This document shows positions 38,503-46,979 of a stretch of DNA of 64,000 nt, in pieces. How positions within the stretch are numbered: the stretch's first letter is position 1; each line of letters begins with the position of its first letter. A program made the translations under genes and the position numbers. The notes beneath the pieces were generated by a model that had not been told where the DNA came from, did not search any database, and worked only from the letters and a program-made list of their open reading frames with translations. This stretch comes from Frigoribacterium faeni (lineage in GTDB: Bacteria > Actinomycetota > Actinomycetes > Actinomycetales > Microbacteriaceae): contig NZ_BJUV01000015.1 of the NCBI RefSeq assembly GCF_007988805.1, positions 1 through 64,000 on the forward strand, read 5' to 3'.

Positions 38503-38591
38503 CCCCGCGCCTCCTGGGCTCCTGACCCCGCGCATCCTCGGCACGGCTCCCCATCTGCCGGGCACCGGCCGGACGCCGAGGAGGCGCGGGG
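38503..38591. repeat. Opposed 13-base oligomer copies flanking 63 bases
   Basis: CCCCGCGCCTCCT (38503-38515) and AGGAGGCGCGGGG (38579-38591) are perfect reverse complements, in the divergent gap before the phosphatase gene. The sequence between is GC-rich without other features; promoters for both sides should lie in this 217-base gap. Confidence 0.6.
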
Positions 38592-38613
38592 CTGCGGTAA
38601 CGTGCGTCACCTC

Positions 38614-39228
38614 ATGAGACTCCTGCTGATCCGCCACGGCGAGACCGCCGACAACGTCGCCCGCACGATCGGGTCGCGGCCTCCCGGCCCGCCCCTCTCC
38701 GAGCGTGGCCTCGAGCAGGCCACGGCCCTCGCCGCCTCGCTCGCCGGGACGCCGCTCGCCGCCGTGCACTCGTCGCGGGCCCTGCGGGCGGTGCAGACGG
38801 CGTCGGTCGTGGCCGAGGCGCTCGACGTGCCGCACGTCGAGCTCGACGGTCTGCTCGAGATCGACGCCGGCGACCTCGAGGGCCTCCCCTACGCCGAGGC
38901 GATGCAGGGTTACGCCGGCACGATGCAGCGCTGGTGGGTCGACCCCGAAGCGCGGATCCCGGGCGGCGAGAGCGGCGTCGGGTTCATGGCGCGCTTCGAC
39001 CGGGCCGTCGCCGCCGTCGAGGCCGCCGCCGGGTCGCCCGACGCGACGGTCGCGATCGTCTCGCACGAGGCCGCGATCTGCGTCTGGGCGTCGAGCACGG
39101 CGACCAACCTCGACGCGGAGTTCAGCCGCACGCATGGCGTCGCGAACACGGGCGTCGTCGTGCTCGAGGGCTCGAGCGTCGACGGCTGGCGCGCCGCCGA
39201 GTGGGACGGCGAGCCGCTCTCCGTCTGA
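38614..39228 (+). CDS. Histidine phosphatase family protein
   Basis: 204 residues. RHG motif LLIRHGETADNVAR near the start, the second active-site Arg/Glu region SSRALRAVQTA and LLEIDAGDLEG, and the later catalytic His in IVSHEAAICVW. These phosphoglycerate-mutase-like enzymes form a phosphohistidine and remove phosphate from small molecules or proteins. ATG at 38614 starts right at the fold; a GTG four codons upstream is possible. Substrate unknown. Confidence 0.9.
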   Translation: MRLLLIRHGETADNVARTIGSRPPGPPLSERGLEQATALAASLAGTPLAAVHSSRALRAVQTASVVAEALDVPHVELDGLLEIDAGDLEGLPYAEAMQGYAGTMQRWWVDPEARIPGGESGVGFMARFDRAVAAVEAAAGSPDATVAIVSHEAAICVWASSTATNLDAEFSRTHGVANTGVVVLEGSSVDGWRAAEWDGEPLSV

Positions 39229-39245
39229 CCGCGTCGGCCCCGGGG

Positions 39246-39305
39246 ATCGACTGGTCGGAACATGCTCTTCCCGGCGCCACGAAGAGCATCGTCGGACCAC
39301 TCGAC
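39246..39305. repeat. 60-bp hairpin element, copy 2 (degenerate)
   Basis: Same length and layout as the other copies but with several mismatches between arms (left ATCGACTGG, right CCACTCGAC). Between convergent genes. Confidence 0.8.
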
Positions 39306-39378
39306 GGCCAGGGCGGCGAGGCGGGTCCGCGGGAGACGAGCACCCGAGGGCGCCCGGCTCGGGCGGACCCGCCCGGGA

Positions 39379-40599
39379 TCACGCGCTCGCGTCCTCCGCG
39401 GCGGGGCGAGCGGACGCCAGGACGAGCGACACCGCGAGCAGCACCCCGACGACGCCCGCGACGACGACCAGCGTCGTCGGCGCCCCCGCCGCCTGGATCA
39501 GCACGCCCGCTCCGGCGCTGCCGACCGAGCCGCCGAGGTTGTGCCCGGTGTTCACCCAGGTCGTGGCCGAGTTCTGCCGGTGCTCGCCGCCCGCCGCGTG
39601 GGCGGCGACGTACGCGACGATCATGATCGGCGAGAAGAACAGCCCCGCGACGGCCAGCACCACGCTGACACCGACGGCCCCGCCGACGACCGCGACGAGC
39701 GACGTCACCCCCATCAGCGCCGCCGCGAGGACGACGAGCTGTCGAGCGGGCGACCCCGGCACCCGCATCGCGCCGAACAGGAGCCCGCCGAGCGCGCTGC
39801 CGCCCGCGAACACGCCGAGCGCGATGCCGACCGCGGCCGGACCGCCCCGGTCCGCGAGCACCACGGGCACCGCGATGCCGATCGTGCCCGAGACCCCGCC
39901 GGCGACGACCGCCGGCAGCAGCAGTCCGACGAAGCGACGGTCGCGCAGCAGCGATCCGCCCCGCCCGCGACGGTGCGGAGCGACGCCGCGCACGCTCATC
40001 TCGCCGACGGTCGGCGTGGCGACGAACGCGAGACCGCCGACCACGACGAGCACGGCGGGCACGAACAGCGCCGCCCCGGGAGCCACGATGGCGAGGGCGA
40101 GCCCGGCGAGCGCCGGCCCGGCCAGGTAGAGCAGCTCCTCAATGACCGCGTCGAAGCTGAGGCCGGTCCGCAGCATCTCGTCGTCGGGCGTGAGCCGCCC
40201 CCAGGCGACGCGCATGGTGGGTCCGAGCGGAGGCGCGCACGCCCCGGCGAGCCCCGCGAGCACGATGAGCAGGGTGCCCGGGGCGCCGAGGAGGGAGGCG
40301 GCGGCGATCCCCGCCACCCCGGCTCCGAACGAGACGATCAGCACGGCGAGCACGGGTCGCGCGCCGTGGCGGTCGATCAGCCAGGCGCGGCCCGGGGCGA
40401 GGAGGCTGGCGGTCGCGCCGTACACGGCGACGGCGGTAGCGGCGAGGGCGATGGATCCGGTGGCCTCGGTGACGGCGTAGAGCAGGGGCAGGAGGACGAG
40501 CGCGTACGCGGCGCGGCCGACGAGGGCGGCGGAGAAGGTGAGCGGTACGCGGGGTAGAGCGAGCACGTCGAGATGACGTGCGGTCCGGGTGGACGGCAT
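39379..40599 (-). CDS. MFS transporter
   Basis: 406 residues with about twelve hydrophobic segments. The loop between spans 2 and 3 has WLIDRHGARPVL, a form of the MFS signature loop. The N-terminal half starts LDVLALPRVPLTFSAALVGR. ATG at 40597-40599 has GGAG 9 bases upstream and is preferred to a GTG nine codons earlier. Probably an efflux or sugar-type proton antiporter at the inner membrane; no substrate evidence. Alone, with hairpin elements on both sides. Confidence 0.87.
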   Translation of the reverse strand: MPSTRTARHLDVLALPRVPLTFSAALVGRAAYALVLLPLLYAVTEATGSIALAATAVAVYGATASLLAPGRAWLIDRHGARPVLAVLIVSFGAGVAGIAAASLLGAPGTLLIVLAGLAGACAPPLGPTMRVAWGRLTPDDEMLRTGLSFDAVIEELLYLAGPALAGLALAIVAPGAALFVPAVLVVVGGLAFVATPTVGEMSVRGVAPHRRGRGGSLLRDRRFVGLLLPAVVAGGVSGTIGIAVPVVLADRGGPAAVGIALGVFAGGSALGGLLFGAMRVPGSPARQLVVLAAALMGVTSLVAVVGGAVGVSVVLAVAGLFFSPIMIVAYVAAHAAGGEHRQNSATTWVNTGHNLGGSVGSAGAGVLIQAAGAPTTLVVVAGVVGVLLAVSLVLASARPAAEDASA

Positions 40600-40752
40600 G
40601 GCGGATGACTCCAGGGGAACGAGCACGCCGAGCGGCGTGCTGATGAATGAGATCGGGTGGTCCGCACCTCGAGGAGGCGCGGATCCCGATCAATCCCCGG
40701 CGTTGAGCATGCCCGCAGCCTAGCGTCGCCTCGCGTCACTCGTGTTGCCGAG

Positions 40753-40812
40753 ATCGAGTGGTCCGAAGATGCTCTTCCCGGCGCGACGACGAGCATCTTC
40801 GGACCACTCGAT
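40753..40812. repeat. 60-bp hairpin element, copy 3
   Basis: Arms pair with one mismatch next to the spacer; flanking GAG/CTC extends the symmetry to 40750-40815. It lies between divergent genes (MFS leftward, phosphatase rightward), so it is not a terminator for either. Confidence 0.88.
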
Positions 40813-40845
40813 CTCCCGAGCGGCGCGGGGCCCTACGGTGGAGCG

Positions 40846-41613
40846 ATGGACGACATCGATCTGGCCGGACGACTCGTACGGGAGGCCGCCGGCCTCGCGA
40901 TCAGGATGCGCGGCGAGGGTCTCGCCTCCGAGCGCAAGACCTCGAACGCCGACCTGGTGAGCGCCGCCGATCGAGCGGCCGAAGATCAGGTCAGGCGCAC
41001 GCTGCTCGACGCTCGGCCAGGCGACGGCCTGCTCGGAGAGGAGGGCGCCTCGACCCAGTCGAGGAACGGCCGTCAGTGGGTCGTCGATCCGATCGACGGC
41101 ACGTTCAACTTCCTGTCGGGGCTGGCATCGTGGTGCAGCGCGGTGGCCCTCGAGGTCGACGGCGACCTCGCGCTCGGAGCCGTGCACCGCCCGGCCCTCG
41201 ACGAGACCTGGCTGGCCGACGCCGACGGCACGCGGCTGAACGGCCACCCGGTCGAGCGCCTGGTCGATCGGCCGCTGGCGGAGTGCGGCGTGGCCACGTT
41301 CGTGAACGCGTCGGATCTCGGGGACGCGACGAGCGTGGCCGTGATGGCGCGCCTCCTCGGGTCCTCGGCGACGGTGCGGGTCAGCGGGTCGGGCACCTGC
41401 GACCTGGCCGACGTCGCCGCGGGGCGGATCGGGCTGTGGGTTCAGGCGGACTGCGACGACTGGGACTGGCTGCCCGGGCGGGCGCTCGTCGAGGGCGCCG
41501 GCGGCCTCACCGAGGTCCTGGAGCACCTCGGGCGTCGCTGGCAGATCGCGGGGTCCGCTCGGGCCGTCGGCGAGGCCGTCGCGCGCGTCCGCGAGGTCGA
41601 GCGCCCGGGCTGA
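40846..41613 (+). CDS. Inositol monophosphatase family protein
   Basis: 255 residues. Metal-site motifs GEEG (64-67) and DPIDGT (81-86), and the later CDDWDWLPG corresponding to the WDxxAG motif, define the lithium-sensitive Mg-dependent phosphatase family (inositol-, histidinol- or 3'-nucleotide phosphatase). The usual AG of the third motif is PG here, a conservative change. ATG at 40846 follows GGTGGAG. Substrate not determinable. Confidence 0.88.
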   Translation: MDDIDLAGRLVREAAGLAIRMRGEGLASERKTSNADLVSAADRAAEDQVRRTLLDARPGDGLLGEEGASTQSRNGRQWVVDPIDGTFNFLSGLASWCSAVALEVDGDLALGAVHRPALDETWLADADGTRLNGHPVERLVDRPLAECGVATFVNASDLGDATSVAVMARLLGSSATVRVSGSGTCDLADVAAGRIGLWVQADCDDWDWLPGRALVEGAGGLTEVLEHLGRRWQIAGSARAVGEAVARVREVERPG

Positions 41614-41643
41614 GCGTCGTCGCGCGTCCCTCGCATCGCGGAG

Positions 41644-41703
41644 ATCGAGTGGTCCGAAGATGCTCCTCCCGGCACAACGAAGAGCATCTTCGGACCACTC
41701 GAT
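41644..41703. repeat. 60-bp hairpin element, copy 4
   Basis: Near-perfect arms, between two rightward genes (phosphatase and acetyltransferase). Confidence 0.88.
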
Positions 41704-41761
41704 CCCGCGGACGGGCTCGCGTTCGGGAGCTCGAGGTGTCCGGCGCCCGTAGGCTCGTGGG

Positions 41762-42193
41762 GTGGAAATCACTCTTCGTCCGAGCACCGCCGACGATCTC
41801 GACTGGCTGCTCGAACTGCGGGCGGACGTCATGCGCGACGACCTCACGCGTCTCGGCGTCTACGACGAGGTGCGGGTGCGCCAGCGCATGCGCGACGCCT
41901 ACGATCCGGCGTGCACCCGGGTGATCGTGGTCGACGGTCGCGATGTCGGGTCGATCGCCGTGCGTCCCACCGAGGAGGCGCGCTGGATCGAGCACTTCTA
42001 CCTCGCCCGGGCGCTCCAGGGCCGACGCGTCGGCGAGCACGTGCTGCGCTCGGTGCTCGCCGAGCCGGGGGCGGCGCCGTTCCGCCTGAACGTGCTGGTC
42101 GGCAGCGCGGCGCGTCGTCTCTACGAGCGGCACGGGTTCGTGCTCGACACCGAGGACGCCGTCGACGTCTTCATGACCCGCCGCGACCCCTGA
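41762..42193 (+). CDS. GNAT-family N-acetyltransferase
   Basis: 143 residues from a GTG at 41762. GNAT features: starting strand ITLRPSTADDLDWLLELRA, central YLARALQGRRVGEHVLRSVL (acetyl-CoA pyrophosphate loop, in RRVGEHV form) and RLYERHGFVLD near the end. Transfers an acetyl group from acetyl-CoA to an amine of unknown nature. Complete and the usual length. Confidence 0.87.
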   Translation: MEITLRPSTADDLDWLLELRADVMRDDLTRLGVYDEVRVRQRMRDAYDPACTRVIVVDGRDVGSIAVRPTEEARWIEHFYLARALQGRRVGEHVLRSVLAEPGAAPFRLNVLVGSAARRLYERHGFVLDTEDAVDVFMTRRDP

Positions 42194-42214
42194 CTCCCGA
42201 CCGCGACGGGCGCG

Positions 42215-42274
42215 ATCGACTGGTCCGAAGATGCTCTTCCGACGCGTCTGACGAGCATCTTCCGACCAGTCGAT
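42215..42274. repeat. 60-bp hairpin element, copy 5 (compensatory variant)
   Basis: Left arm starts ATCGACTGG and right arm ends CCAGTCGAT, where most copies have ATCGAGTGG/CCACTCGAT: a double change that keeps the pairing. Between convergent genes. Confidence 0.88.
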
Positions 42275-42297
42275 CGGAGTCGACGCGGCGAGACCCG

Positions 42298-42807
42298 TCA
42301 GCCGAGGAGGCGCGGGTCGACCCGCAGGCTCGTCACCTCCCCGTCGGGTGAGGTCGCCACGAACGTCAGCTCGTCGCCCTCCGGGCGCGCCCAGCTCCAC
42401 GTCGCGACCCAATCGGTGCCCGAGCCGCCGACGGAGACGACCCGATCATGGCCATGTCCACCATGCCCGGGGTGCCCGTCGTGGCCGTCCGCCCCGTCGC
42501 CCAGCCGGACGTCGACCTCCGTCATGACGAGCCCCGGCTCCTCCGGCGGGTCGCCCGCGGCATCCCACCCGTCCGTCGCGACGAGGTCGCGCCAGGCCCG
42601 ACCTGCCGCCCTGAACTCGGTCGTCAGGCGTTCGGTGAAGGCGTTCGACAAGGCGCGGGCATGCAGCCAGACACGCGCATCGGTGATCTCGACCCGCTCG
42701 GCGACCACGACGACCTCGCCCACCGCCCCGAGGACGTGCGGCGTGTTCAGCACGAACGCCGTGCGCCGCTCGACGTCGGGAGGCGACCAGCTCGGATACT
42801 CGTCCAT
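42298..42807 (-). CDS. Hypothetical protein with His/Gly-rich loop
   Basis: 169 residues. A beta-rich pattern (VLNTPHVLGAVGEVVVVAERVEITDARVWL split over two strands) suggests a small globular domain. A loop with HDGHPGHGGHGHD (about 116-128) could bind metal. No signal peptide or known family. Its C-terminus (DPRLLG) is encoded by an oligomer copy at 42302-42318. Codon use matches neighbours, so it is probably real. Confidence 0.68.
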   Translation of the reverse strand: MDEYPSWSPPDVERRTAFVLNTPHVLGAVGEVVVVAERVEITDARVWLHARALSNAFTERLTTEFRAAGRAWRDLVATDGWDAAGDPPEEPGLVMTEVDVRLGDGADGHDGHPGHGGHGHDRVVSVGGSGTDWVATWSWARPEGDELTFVATSPDGEVTSLRVDPRLLG

Positions 42808-42878
42808 GCGCCGACCCTAGCGACCCGCGCCTCCTCGGGGACACCGCGAGCACCGCACCCGACCCGCATCGGCGGGGG

Positions 42879-43595
42879 TCACTTGTCGCAGGCGATCCCG
42901 TCGCCGTCGCGGTCGAGGTCGTAGACGTCCGACCCGACCACGGTGACCGGGCCCTCGGTGTAGGCCGGGCCGTTCCCGCTGCCTCCGGCGCAGTCGACGT
43001 CCGACGCGATCGGCACGCAGGCGCCGCTGTAGTTCGTGTCGCAGCCGGAGCCCCCGGCGACGGGAGCCGGGGCGGGTGCCGCGACGGGAGCCGGGGCCAC
43101 GTACGGCGCCTTCGACCCGACGTTGGTCACCTGCTGCACCGGAGGGACGGTGACCGATTCGCCGGCGAGCTCGCGCGCGGACTCGACGCCGTCGGTGTAC
43201 GTGACGTCCCACGACCGGACGAGCGTCCCCGCGCGGCCGGCGACGGTGATCGAGCTGCTTCCGACGTCCATCGTCGGGTCGTCGACCGAGATGGAGTCGA
43301 AGGCGACGGCCTCGCTCACGTCGACCCGCTCGACGGTGACGACCGGTGTCGGGGTCGGTCTCGCTGTCGGGGTCGGAGCGGCCTTCGGTGTCGCCGTCGC
43401 GCGGGGCGACGCGGCCTCGGTCGTCGCGCCGTCCACGTGGGCCACACCGGCCGCCGTCGAGGTGTCCGGGAGGCTGTCGGCCAGACCGACGGCGGCGACG
43501 TTGAGCGGGACTCCCACCACGAGCATCGCGCCGGTGAAGCCCACGGCCACGAGCACGCGCCCCTTGTTCGTCAGTCCGTGCCACCAGCGCTTCAT
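42879..43595 (-). CDS. Secreted or membrane-anchored G5 and excalibur-domain protein
   Basis: 238 residues. One N-terminal membrane segment (about 13-37), a Thr/Pro-rich linker (60-84), a G5 domain (about 85-160, DVTYTDGVESARELAGESVT), an Ala/Pro linker, and a C-terminal excalibur calcium-binding domain (185-238, with Cys residues and DRDGDGIAC). G5 domains bind cell-wall sugars and are found in surface or resuscitation factors; excalibur domains bind calcium. Likely at the outer surface. No enzymatic domain is present, so it may serve as a wall-associated binding protein. Confidence 0.88.
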   Translation of the reverse strand: MKRWWHGLTNKGRVLVAVGFTGAMLVVGVPLNVAAVGLADSLPDTSTAAGVAHVDGATTEAASPRATATPKAAPTPTARPTPTPVVTVERVDVSEAVAFDSISVDDPTMDVGSSSITVAGRAGTLVRSWDVTYTDGVESARELAGESVTVPPVQQVTNVGSKAPYVAPAPVAAPAPAPVAGGSGCDTNYSGACVPIASDVDCAGGSGNGPAYTEGPVTVVGSDVYDLDRDGDGIACDK

Positions 43596-43712
43596 CGCGA
43601 ATCCCCGTCTCGCCCCGTGACGTCTTCATAGGGCCCGCACAGCATCGTCGACGGACACGACCCCTGGCAGGCCCCGTTCAGGGGTAGAACGCGACGGGCC
43701 CCGCCGACCGTC

Positions 43713-43772
43713 ATCGAGTGGTCCGAAGATGCTCTTCCCTCGCCCGCGACGAGCATCTTCCGACCACTCGAG
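43713..43772. repeat. 60-bp hairpin element, copy 6
   Basis: Between two leftward genes; a few arm mismatches (GGTCCGAAG against CTTCCGACC). Confidence 0.85.
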
Positions 43773-43834
43773 CCGGACGACGACGCGAGGGCGGGCGGCT
43801 CCCGGCCCGAGGAGGCGCGGCTCGCCCGGGCCCG

Positions 43835-44386
43835 CTACAAGACCAGCGAGTACCAGCGGTCCGAGTACGGCTCGTCGTTGAAGGGCGCGACGCGTTCGAA
43901 GCCGAGCCGTTCGTAGAGGGCGCACGCCTCTACGAGGTCGGCGCGGGTGTCGAGCCGGAGCGTCCGGATGCCGCGGGCCCGGCAGACCCGCCCCACCTCG
44001 GCGATGAGCAGAGTGCCGAGCCCCTGGGAGCGGAAGGCCGGCAGAGTGAAGACCTTGGTCAGCTCGCCGACGGTCTCGAGGCGGGCGCTCGTCACGGTCC
44101 GTCCGCCGACGCCACCGCCACCGTCGGCATCGGCGCCAGCGCCATCCCCACCCGCCGAGACGAAGCGCACCCCGGCGCAGGCCGCCGGCCCGTCGCCCGT
44201 CAGCGCGACGAGGAGCCGCCCGCTGTCGCCCTCGAGGTCCTCGAACGGTTCGTCGCGGAGCGCCTGCTCGATCTCCTCGGGCGTGGCCGGGCGACCGTGG
44301 TACCTCGACGCCACCTCGATCAGATACGCCGTGATGATCTCCTGCGCCGCCGGCTCCCCTGGGCGGACGACCTCGACGCTGTACAT
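43835..44386 (-). CDS. GNAT-family N-acetyltransferase
   Basis: 183 residues. Acetyl-CoA loop FRSQGLGTLLIAEVGR and C-terminal YERLGFERVAPFNDEPYSD are classical GNAT segments. A Gly/Asp-rich insertion (GGDGAGADADGGGGVGG, about residues 79-95) is coded by a GC repeat and is probably a flexible loop. Acceptor unknown. Flanked by hairpin elements. Confidence 0.87.
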   Translation of the reverse strand: MYSVEVVRPGEPAAQEIITAYLIEVASRYHGRPATPEEIEQALRDEPFEDLEGDSGRLLVALTGDGPAACAGVRFVSAGGDGAGADADGGGGVGGRTVTSARLETVGELTKVFTLPAFRSQGLGTLLIAEVGRVCRARGIRTLRLDTRADLVEACALYERLGFERVAPFNDEPYSDRWYSLVL

Positions 44387-44413
44387 GAGACGTCACCCTA
44401 GGCCCCGCTCGCC

Positions 44414-44473
44414 ATCGAGTGGTCGGAAGATGCTCTTCCCGGGCTCGCGACGAGCATCTTCCGACCACTCGAT
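44414..44473. repeat. 60-bp hairpin element, copy 7 (compensatory variant)
   Basis: GGTCGGAAG in the left arm is matched by CTTCCGACC in the right, a compensated change relative to GGTCCGAAG/CTTCGGACC. Between divergent genes. Confidence 0.88.
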
Positions 44474-44602
44474 GCCGTCGAGCGAGCGAGAGTCGAGCGA
44501 GGGACGTCGAGCGAGAGCACGCCGGGCGAGGTGGTGTCGACGGGAGGGCGCGGGTGACGTCGACCCGCGCCTCCTCGACGGGGGTCCCGTTAAGCTGCAC
44601 GC

Positions 44603-45802
44603 ATGGCGCGGATCCGGGCGGTGGGGTTCGATCTCGACGGCACCCTCTTCGATCACCGGGGGTCGGCGCGGGCCGGGGTCGACGCGTTCGTCGCGTCGCT
44701 CGGCGTCGCGCCGTCGGACGCCGTCCGCGAGGCCTGGTCGGCAGCCGAGCGCGAGCAGTTCGAGCACTGGCGTGCGGGGCGGATCGGCTTCGCCGAGCAG
44801 CGCCGGCGCCGCCTGCGGCAGGTCCTCCCCGGTCTCGGCGTGTCCACCCCCACCGACGACGCCGGGCTCGACGCCCTCTTCGAGCGCTACCTCGACGCCT
44901 ACCGCGGGGCCTGGCGGGCGTTCTCCGACAGCGCCGACGAACTCCGGCGTCTGCGGCACGACGGCTACCGGCTGGGCATCCTGACGAACGGCACGGACGA
45001 GCAGCAGCGCGACAAGCTCCACGTGATCGGCCTGACCGACCTCGTCGACGTGATCTGCACCTCCGAGAGGATCGGCGTGGCCAAGCCCGATGCGCGGGCG
45101 TTCCACCACCTCGCGGGCGAGCTCGGCGTCGAGCCGTCCGAGTGCCTCTTCGCCGGCGACGACGCCGAGCACGACGTCGCGGGGGCTCGGGCGGCCCGGA
45201 TGTCGGCGGTGCTCGTCGACCGAGGCGCCGACGACGGTGAGCACGCTCTGGCGGGAGCGCTCGCGTCGATGCTCCGACCGGCCGGCGCGCGACCGTCGCG
45301 AGGCAGGACGACGGCACGACGGTCACCCGCGCCCCGCACCTCCCTCGCGCCGGCTCGACCCGCGGACGAGCGGGACGTCCGCGCGTTCCTCACCGAGGCC
45401 GATCTCACCCTCGCCGGCCTCGACGCGCCGGGCCTGCGCCTCTGGCTCGAGCGCGACAGCGCCGGCGCCGTCGTCGGCAGCACCGGCTTCGAACTCAGCG
45501 CCGACGGCGAGCACGCTCTCGTCCGCAGCGTCGCCGTCGCACCGAACCTCCGAGCCGACGGAGCCGGCACCAGCCTGGCGACCCACGCGCTCGCCGAGGC
45601 CGCTGCTGCAGGAGCTGAGCGCGCCTGGCTCTTCTCTCGTCGCTCGGGGCCGTTCTGGCAGAAGCTCGGCTTCGTCCCCGCGGATCGCGACGCCCTCGCC
45701 GGAGCGCTCGCCGACACGCACCAGGTCCAGCTCTTCCGCGCCACCGGCCAGCTCGCCCGCGAGGTCGCCTGGACGCGCCCCCTCGCCGATCTGCGCCCCT
45801 GA
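44603..45802 (+). CDS. HAD-family hydrolase fused to GNAT (ArsN2-like) acetyltransferase
   Basis: 399 residues in a continuous frame. Residues 1-225 form a HAD phosphatase: DLDGTLFD (nucleophile), LTNGT, KPDARAF (Lys) and FAGDDAEHDVAGA. After a linker rich in Arg, Pro and Ser (228-250), residues 250-399 form a GNAT domain with DLTLAGLD, GAVVGSTGFEL and a SVAVAPNLRADGAGTSLA acetyl-CoA loop, most like arsenic-resistance-type ArsN2 acetyltransferases. The domains normally occur as separate proteins, so this may be a gene fusion. What links phosphate removal to acetylation is unknown. A sequencing-induced fusion is possible but no frame break is seen. Confidence 0.85.
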   Translation: MARIRAVGFDLDGTLFDHRGSARAGVDAFVASLGVAPSDAVREAWSAAEREQFEHWRAGRIGFAEQRRRRLRQVLPGLGVSTPTDDAGLDALFERYLDAYRGAWRAFSDSADELRRLRHDGYRLGILTNGTDEQQRDKLHVIGLTDLVDVICTSERIGVAKPDARAFHHLAGELGVEPSECLFAGDDAEHDVAGARAARMSAVLVDRGADDGEHALAGALASMLRPAGARPSRGRTTARRSPAPRTSLAPARPADERDVRAFLTEADLTLAGLDAPGLRLWLERDSAGAVVGSTGFELSADGEHALVRSVAVAPNLRADGAGTSLATHALAEAAAAGAERAWLFSRRSGPFWQKLGFVPADRDALAGALADTHQVQLFRATGQLAREVAWTRPLADLRP

Positions 45803-45875
45803 CCGACCAGCCGAGGAGGCGCGGGTCGCGCCCCGAGGACGCCCCCGCCCGCTGGCGCTCGCGAGTCGAACCGAC

Positions 45876-45935
45876 ATCGAGTGGTCAGAAGATGCTCTTC
45901 CTCGACGCGCGAAGGACATTTTTCGACCACTCGAT
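45876..45935. repeat. 60-bp hairpin element, copy 8
   Basis: First of four copies between the convergent HAD-GNAT and lipoprotein genes; left arm carries GGTCAGAAG, with arm mismatches. Confidence 0.83.
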
Positions 45936-45967
45936 CGGGCCGCGAACCCGCTCGCGGGCTAGACGAC

Positions 45968-46027
45968 ATCGAGTGGTCAGAAGATGCTCTTCCTCGACGC
46001 GCGAAGGACATCTTTCGACCACTCGAT
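45968..46027. repeat. 60-bp hairpin element, copy 9
   Basis: Part of the tandem cluster. The 17 bases before it (ACCCGCTCGCGGGCTAG region) recur before copy 11 with a period of 146 bases. Confidence 0.83.
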
Positions 46028-46081
46028 CGGGCGAACGATGCTCTTCACGGACGCGCGACGGACATGTTCCGACCACTCGAT
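46022..46081. repeat. 60-bp hairpin element, copy 10 (overlapping, left arm degenerate)
   Basis: Shares six bases with the right end of copy 9. The inner part and right arm fit the family; the outer left arm has lost the ATCGAG start. Confidence 0.65.
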
Positions 46082-46113
46082 CGTGCGACGAACCCGCTCG
46101 CGGGCTAGACGAC

Positions 46114-46173
46114 ATCGAGTGGTCAGAAGATGCTCTTCACGGACGCGCGAGGGACATCTTCGGACCACTCGAT
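46114..46173. repeat. 60-bp hairpin element, copy 11
   Basis: Last of the cluster. The segment from 46088 repeats that from 45942 (CGAACCCGCTCGCGGGCTAG and on), pointing to a 146-bp tandem duplication. The rest of this 394-base gap (45803-46196) holds an oligomer copy at 45811-45827 and nothing coding. Confidence 0.85.
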
Positions 46174-46196
46174 GGGGCCGCGGACCCGCCTGCGGG

Positions 46197-46949
46197 TCAG
46201 GGGATCGGGACGACGTCCCAGACCGCGGAGTACTCGAGGAGGAACACCTGGCGATCGGGATCGGGATCGGGCCGGAAGCTCGAGCTCACGCCGAACGTCA
46301 TTCCCTTCTCAGAAGGGAGCTCCGCGCTCGCACCGACCCGCCCCACATCCAGCGGCGAGGCGTTCGGCGCGTCGGCGATCTCCTGCTGCAGCTCCCTCGC
46401 GGAGTCCCCCGGCAGACCGAGCTCGGCGAGCGCCTCCTCGTAGCCGGCCTGGCCCGCCTCGGCTCCCTCGAGGGCCGGAGTGCTGACCCGGAGCGAGTAC
46501 CGCCGCCCCTCGGGCACCAGGACCTCGCCCGTCCGCGGGTCGGTGACGCCCTCGGGCGAGTCGTTCAGCTGGAAGACCACATCGTGGGCTCGCAGGTCGA
46601 CGGTCCGATCTCCGGGCAGCTCGAACCGCACGGGCCGCCCTCCGCCGCCGTGCGAGCTGTAGCCGCCCACGGCGAAGCTGCTGACCGGATCGTCGCGCTC
46701 GGCGATGCCGAACGCCTCGGCGCTCGGAGGGACGGTGAGATCCCAGACCTCGACCCCGTCCTCGATCGTCATCGCGGTCGGTGGCGGTCCGCTGTGGGTC
46801 ATGGGGCTGGGGCTCCGCTCCGAGGCGGGGGTGCATCCCGCGAGCAGGCCCGCGGTCGTCGCCACCAGCACGGCGGCGATCCCCCGCCGGACCGAGCGCC
46901 TCATCACCCGCGTCGTCGCACGCCTCCGACCCCCGGCGAACACCGTCAT
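46197..46949 (-). CDS. Putative lipoprotein of unknown function
   Basis: 250 residues. A basic N-terminus, hydrophobic stretch and lipobox GLLAGC predict a lipoprotein. The mature part is beta-rich (VEVWDLTVPPSAEAF, HDVVFQLNDSPEG, FLLEYSAVWDVVPIP) with no known domain. ATG at 46947-46949 has GGGGGAGG 6 bases upstream and is preferred to an internal ATG 15 codons later. Stands alone between hairpin elements. Confidence 0.75.
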   Translation of the reverse strand: MTVFAGGRRRATTRVMRRSVRRGIAAVLVATTAGLLAGCTPASERSPSPMTHSGPPPTAMTIEDGVEVWDLTVPPSAEAFGIAERDDPVSSFAVGGYSSHGGGGRPVRFELPGDRTVDLRAHDVVFQLNDSPEGVTDPRTGEVLVPEGRRYSLRVSTPALEGAEAGQAGYEEALAELGLPGDSARELQQEIADAPNASPLDVGRVGASAELPSEKGMTFGVSSSFRPDPDPDRQVFLLEYSAVWDVVPIP

Positions 46950-46979
46950 GCGAACCTCCCCCTCGTCAGCCCCGCGAGC

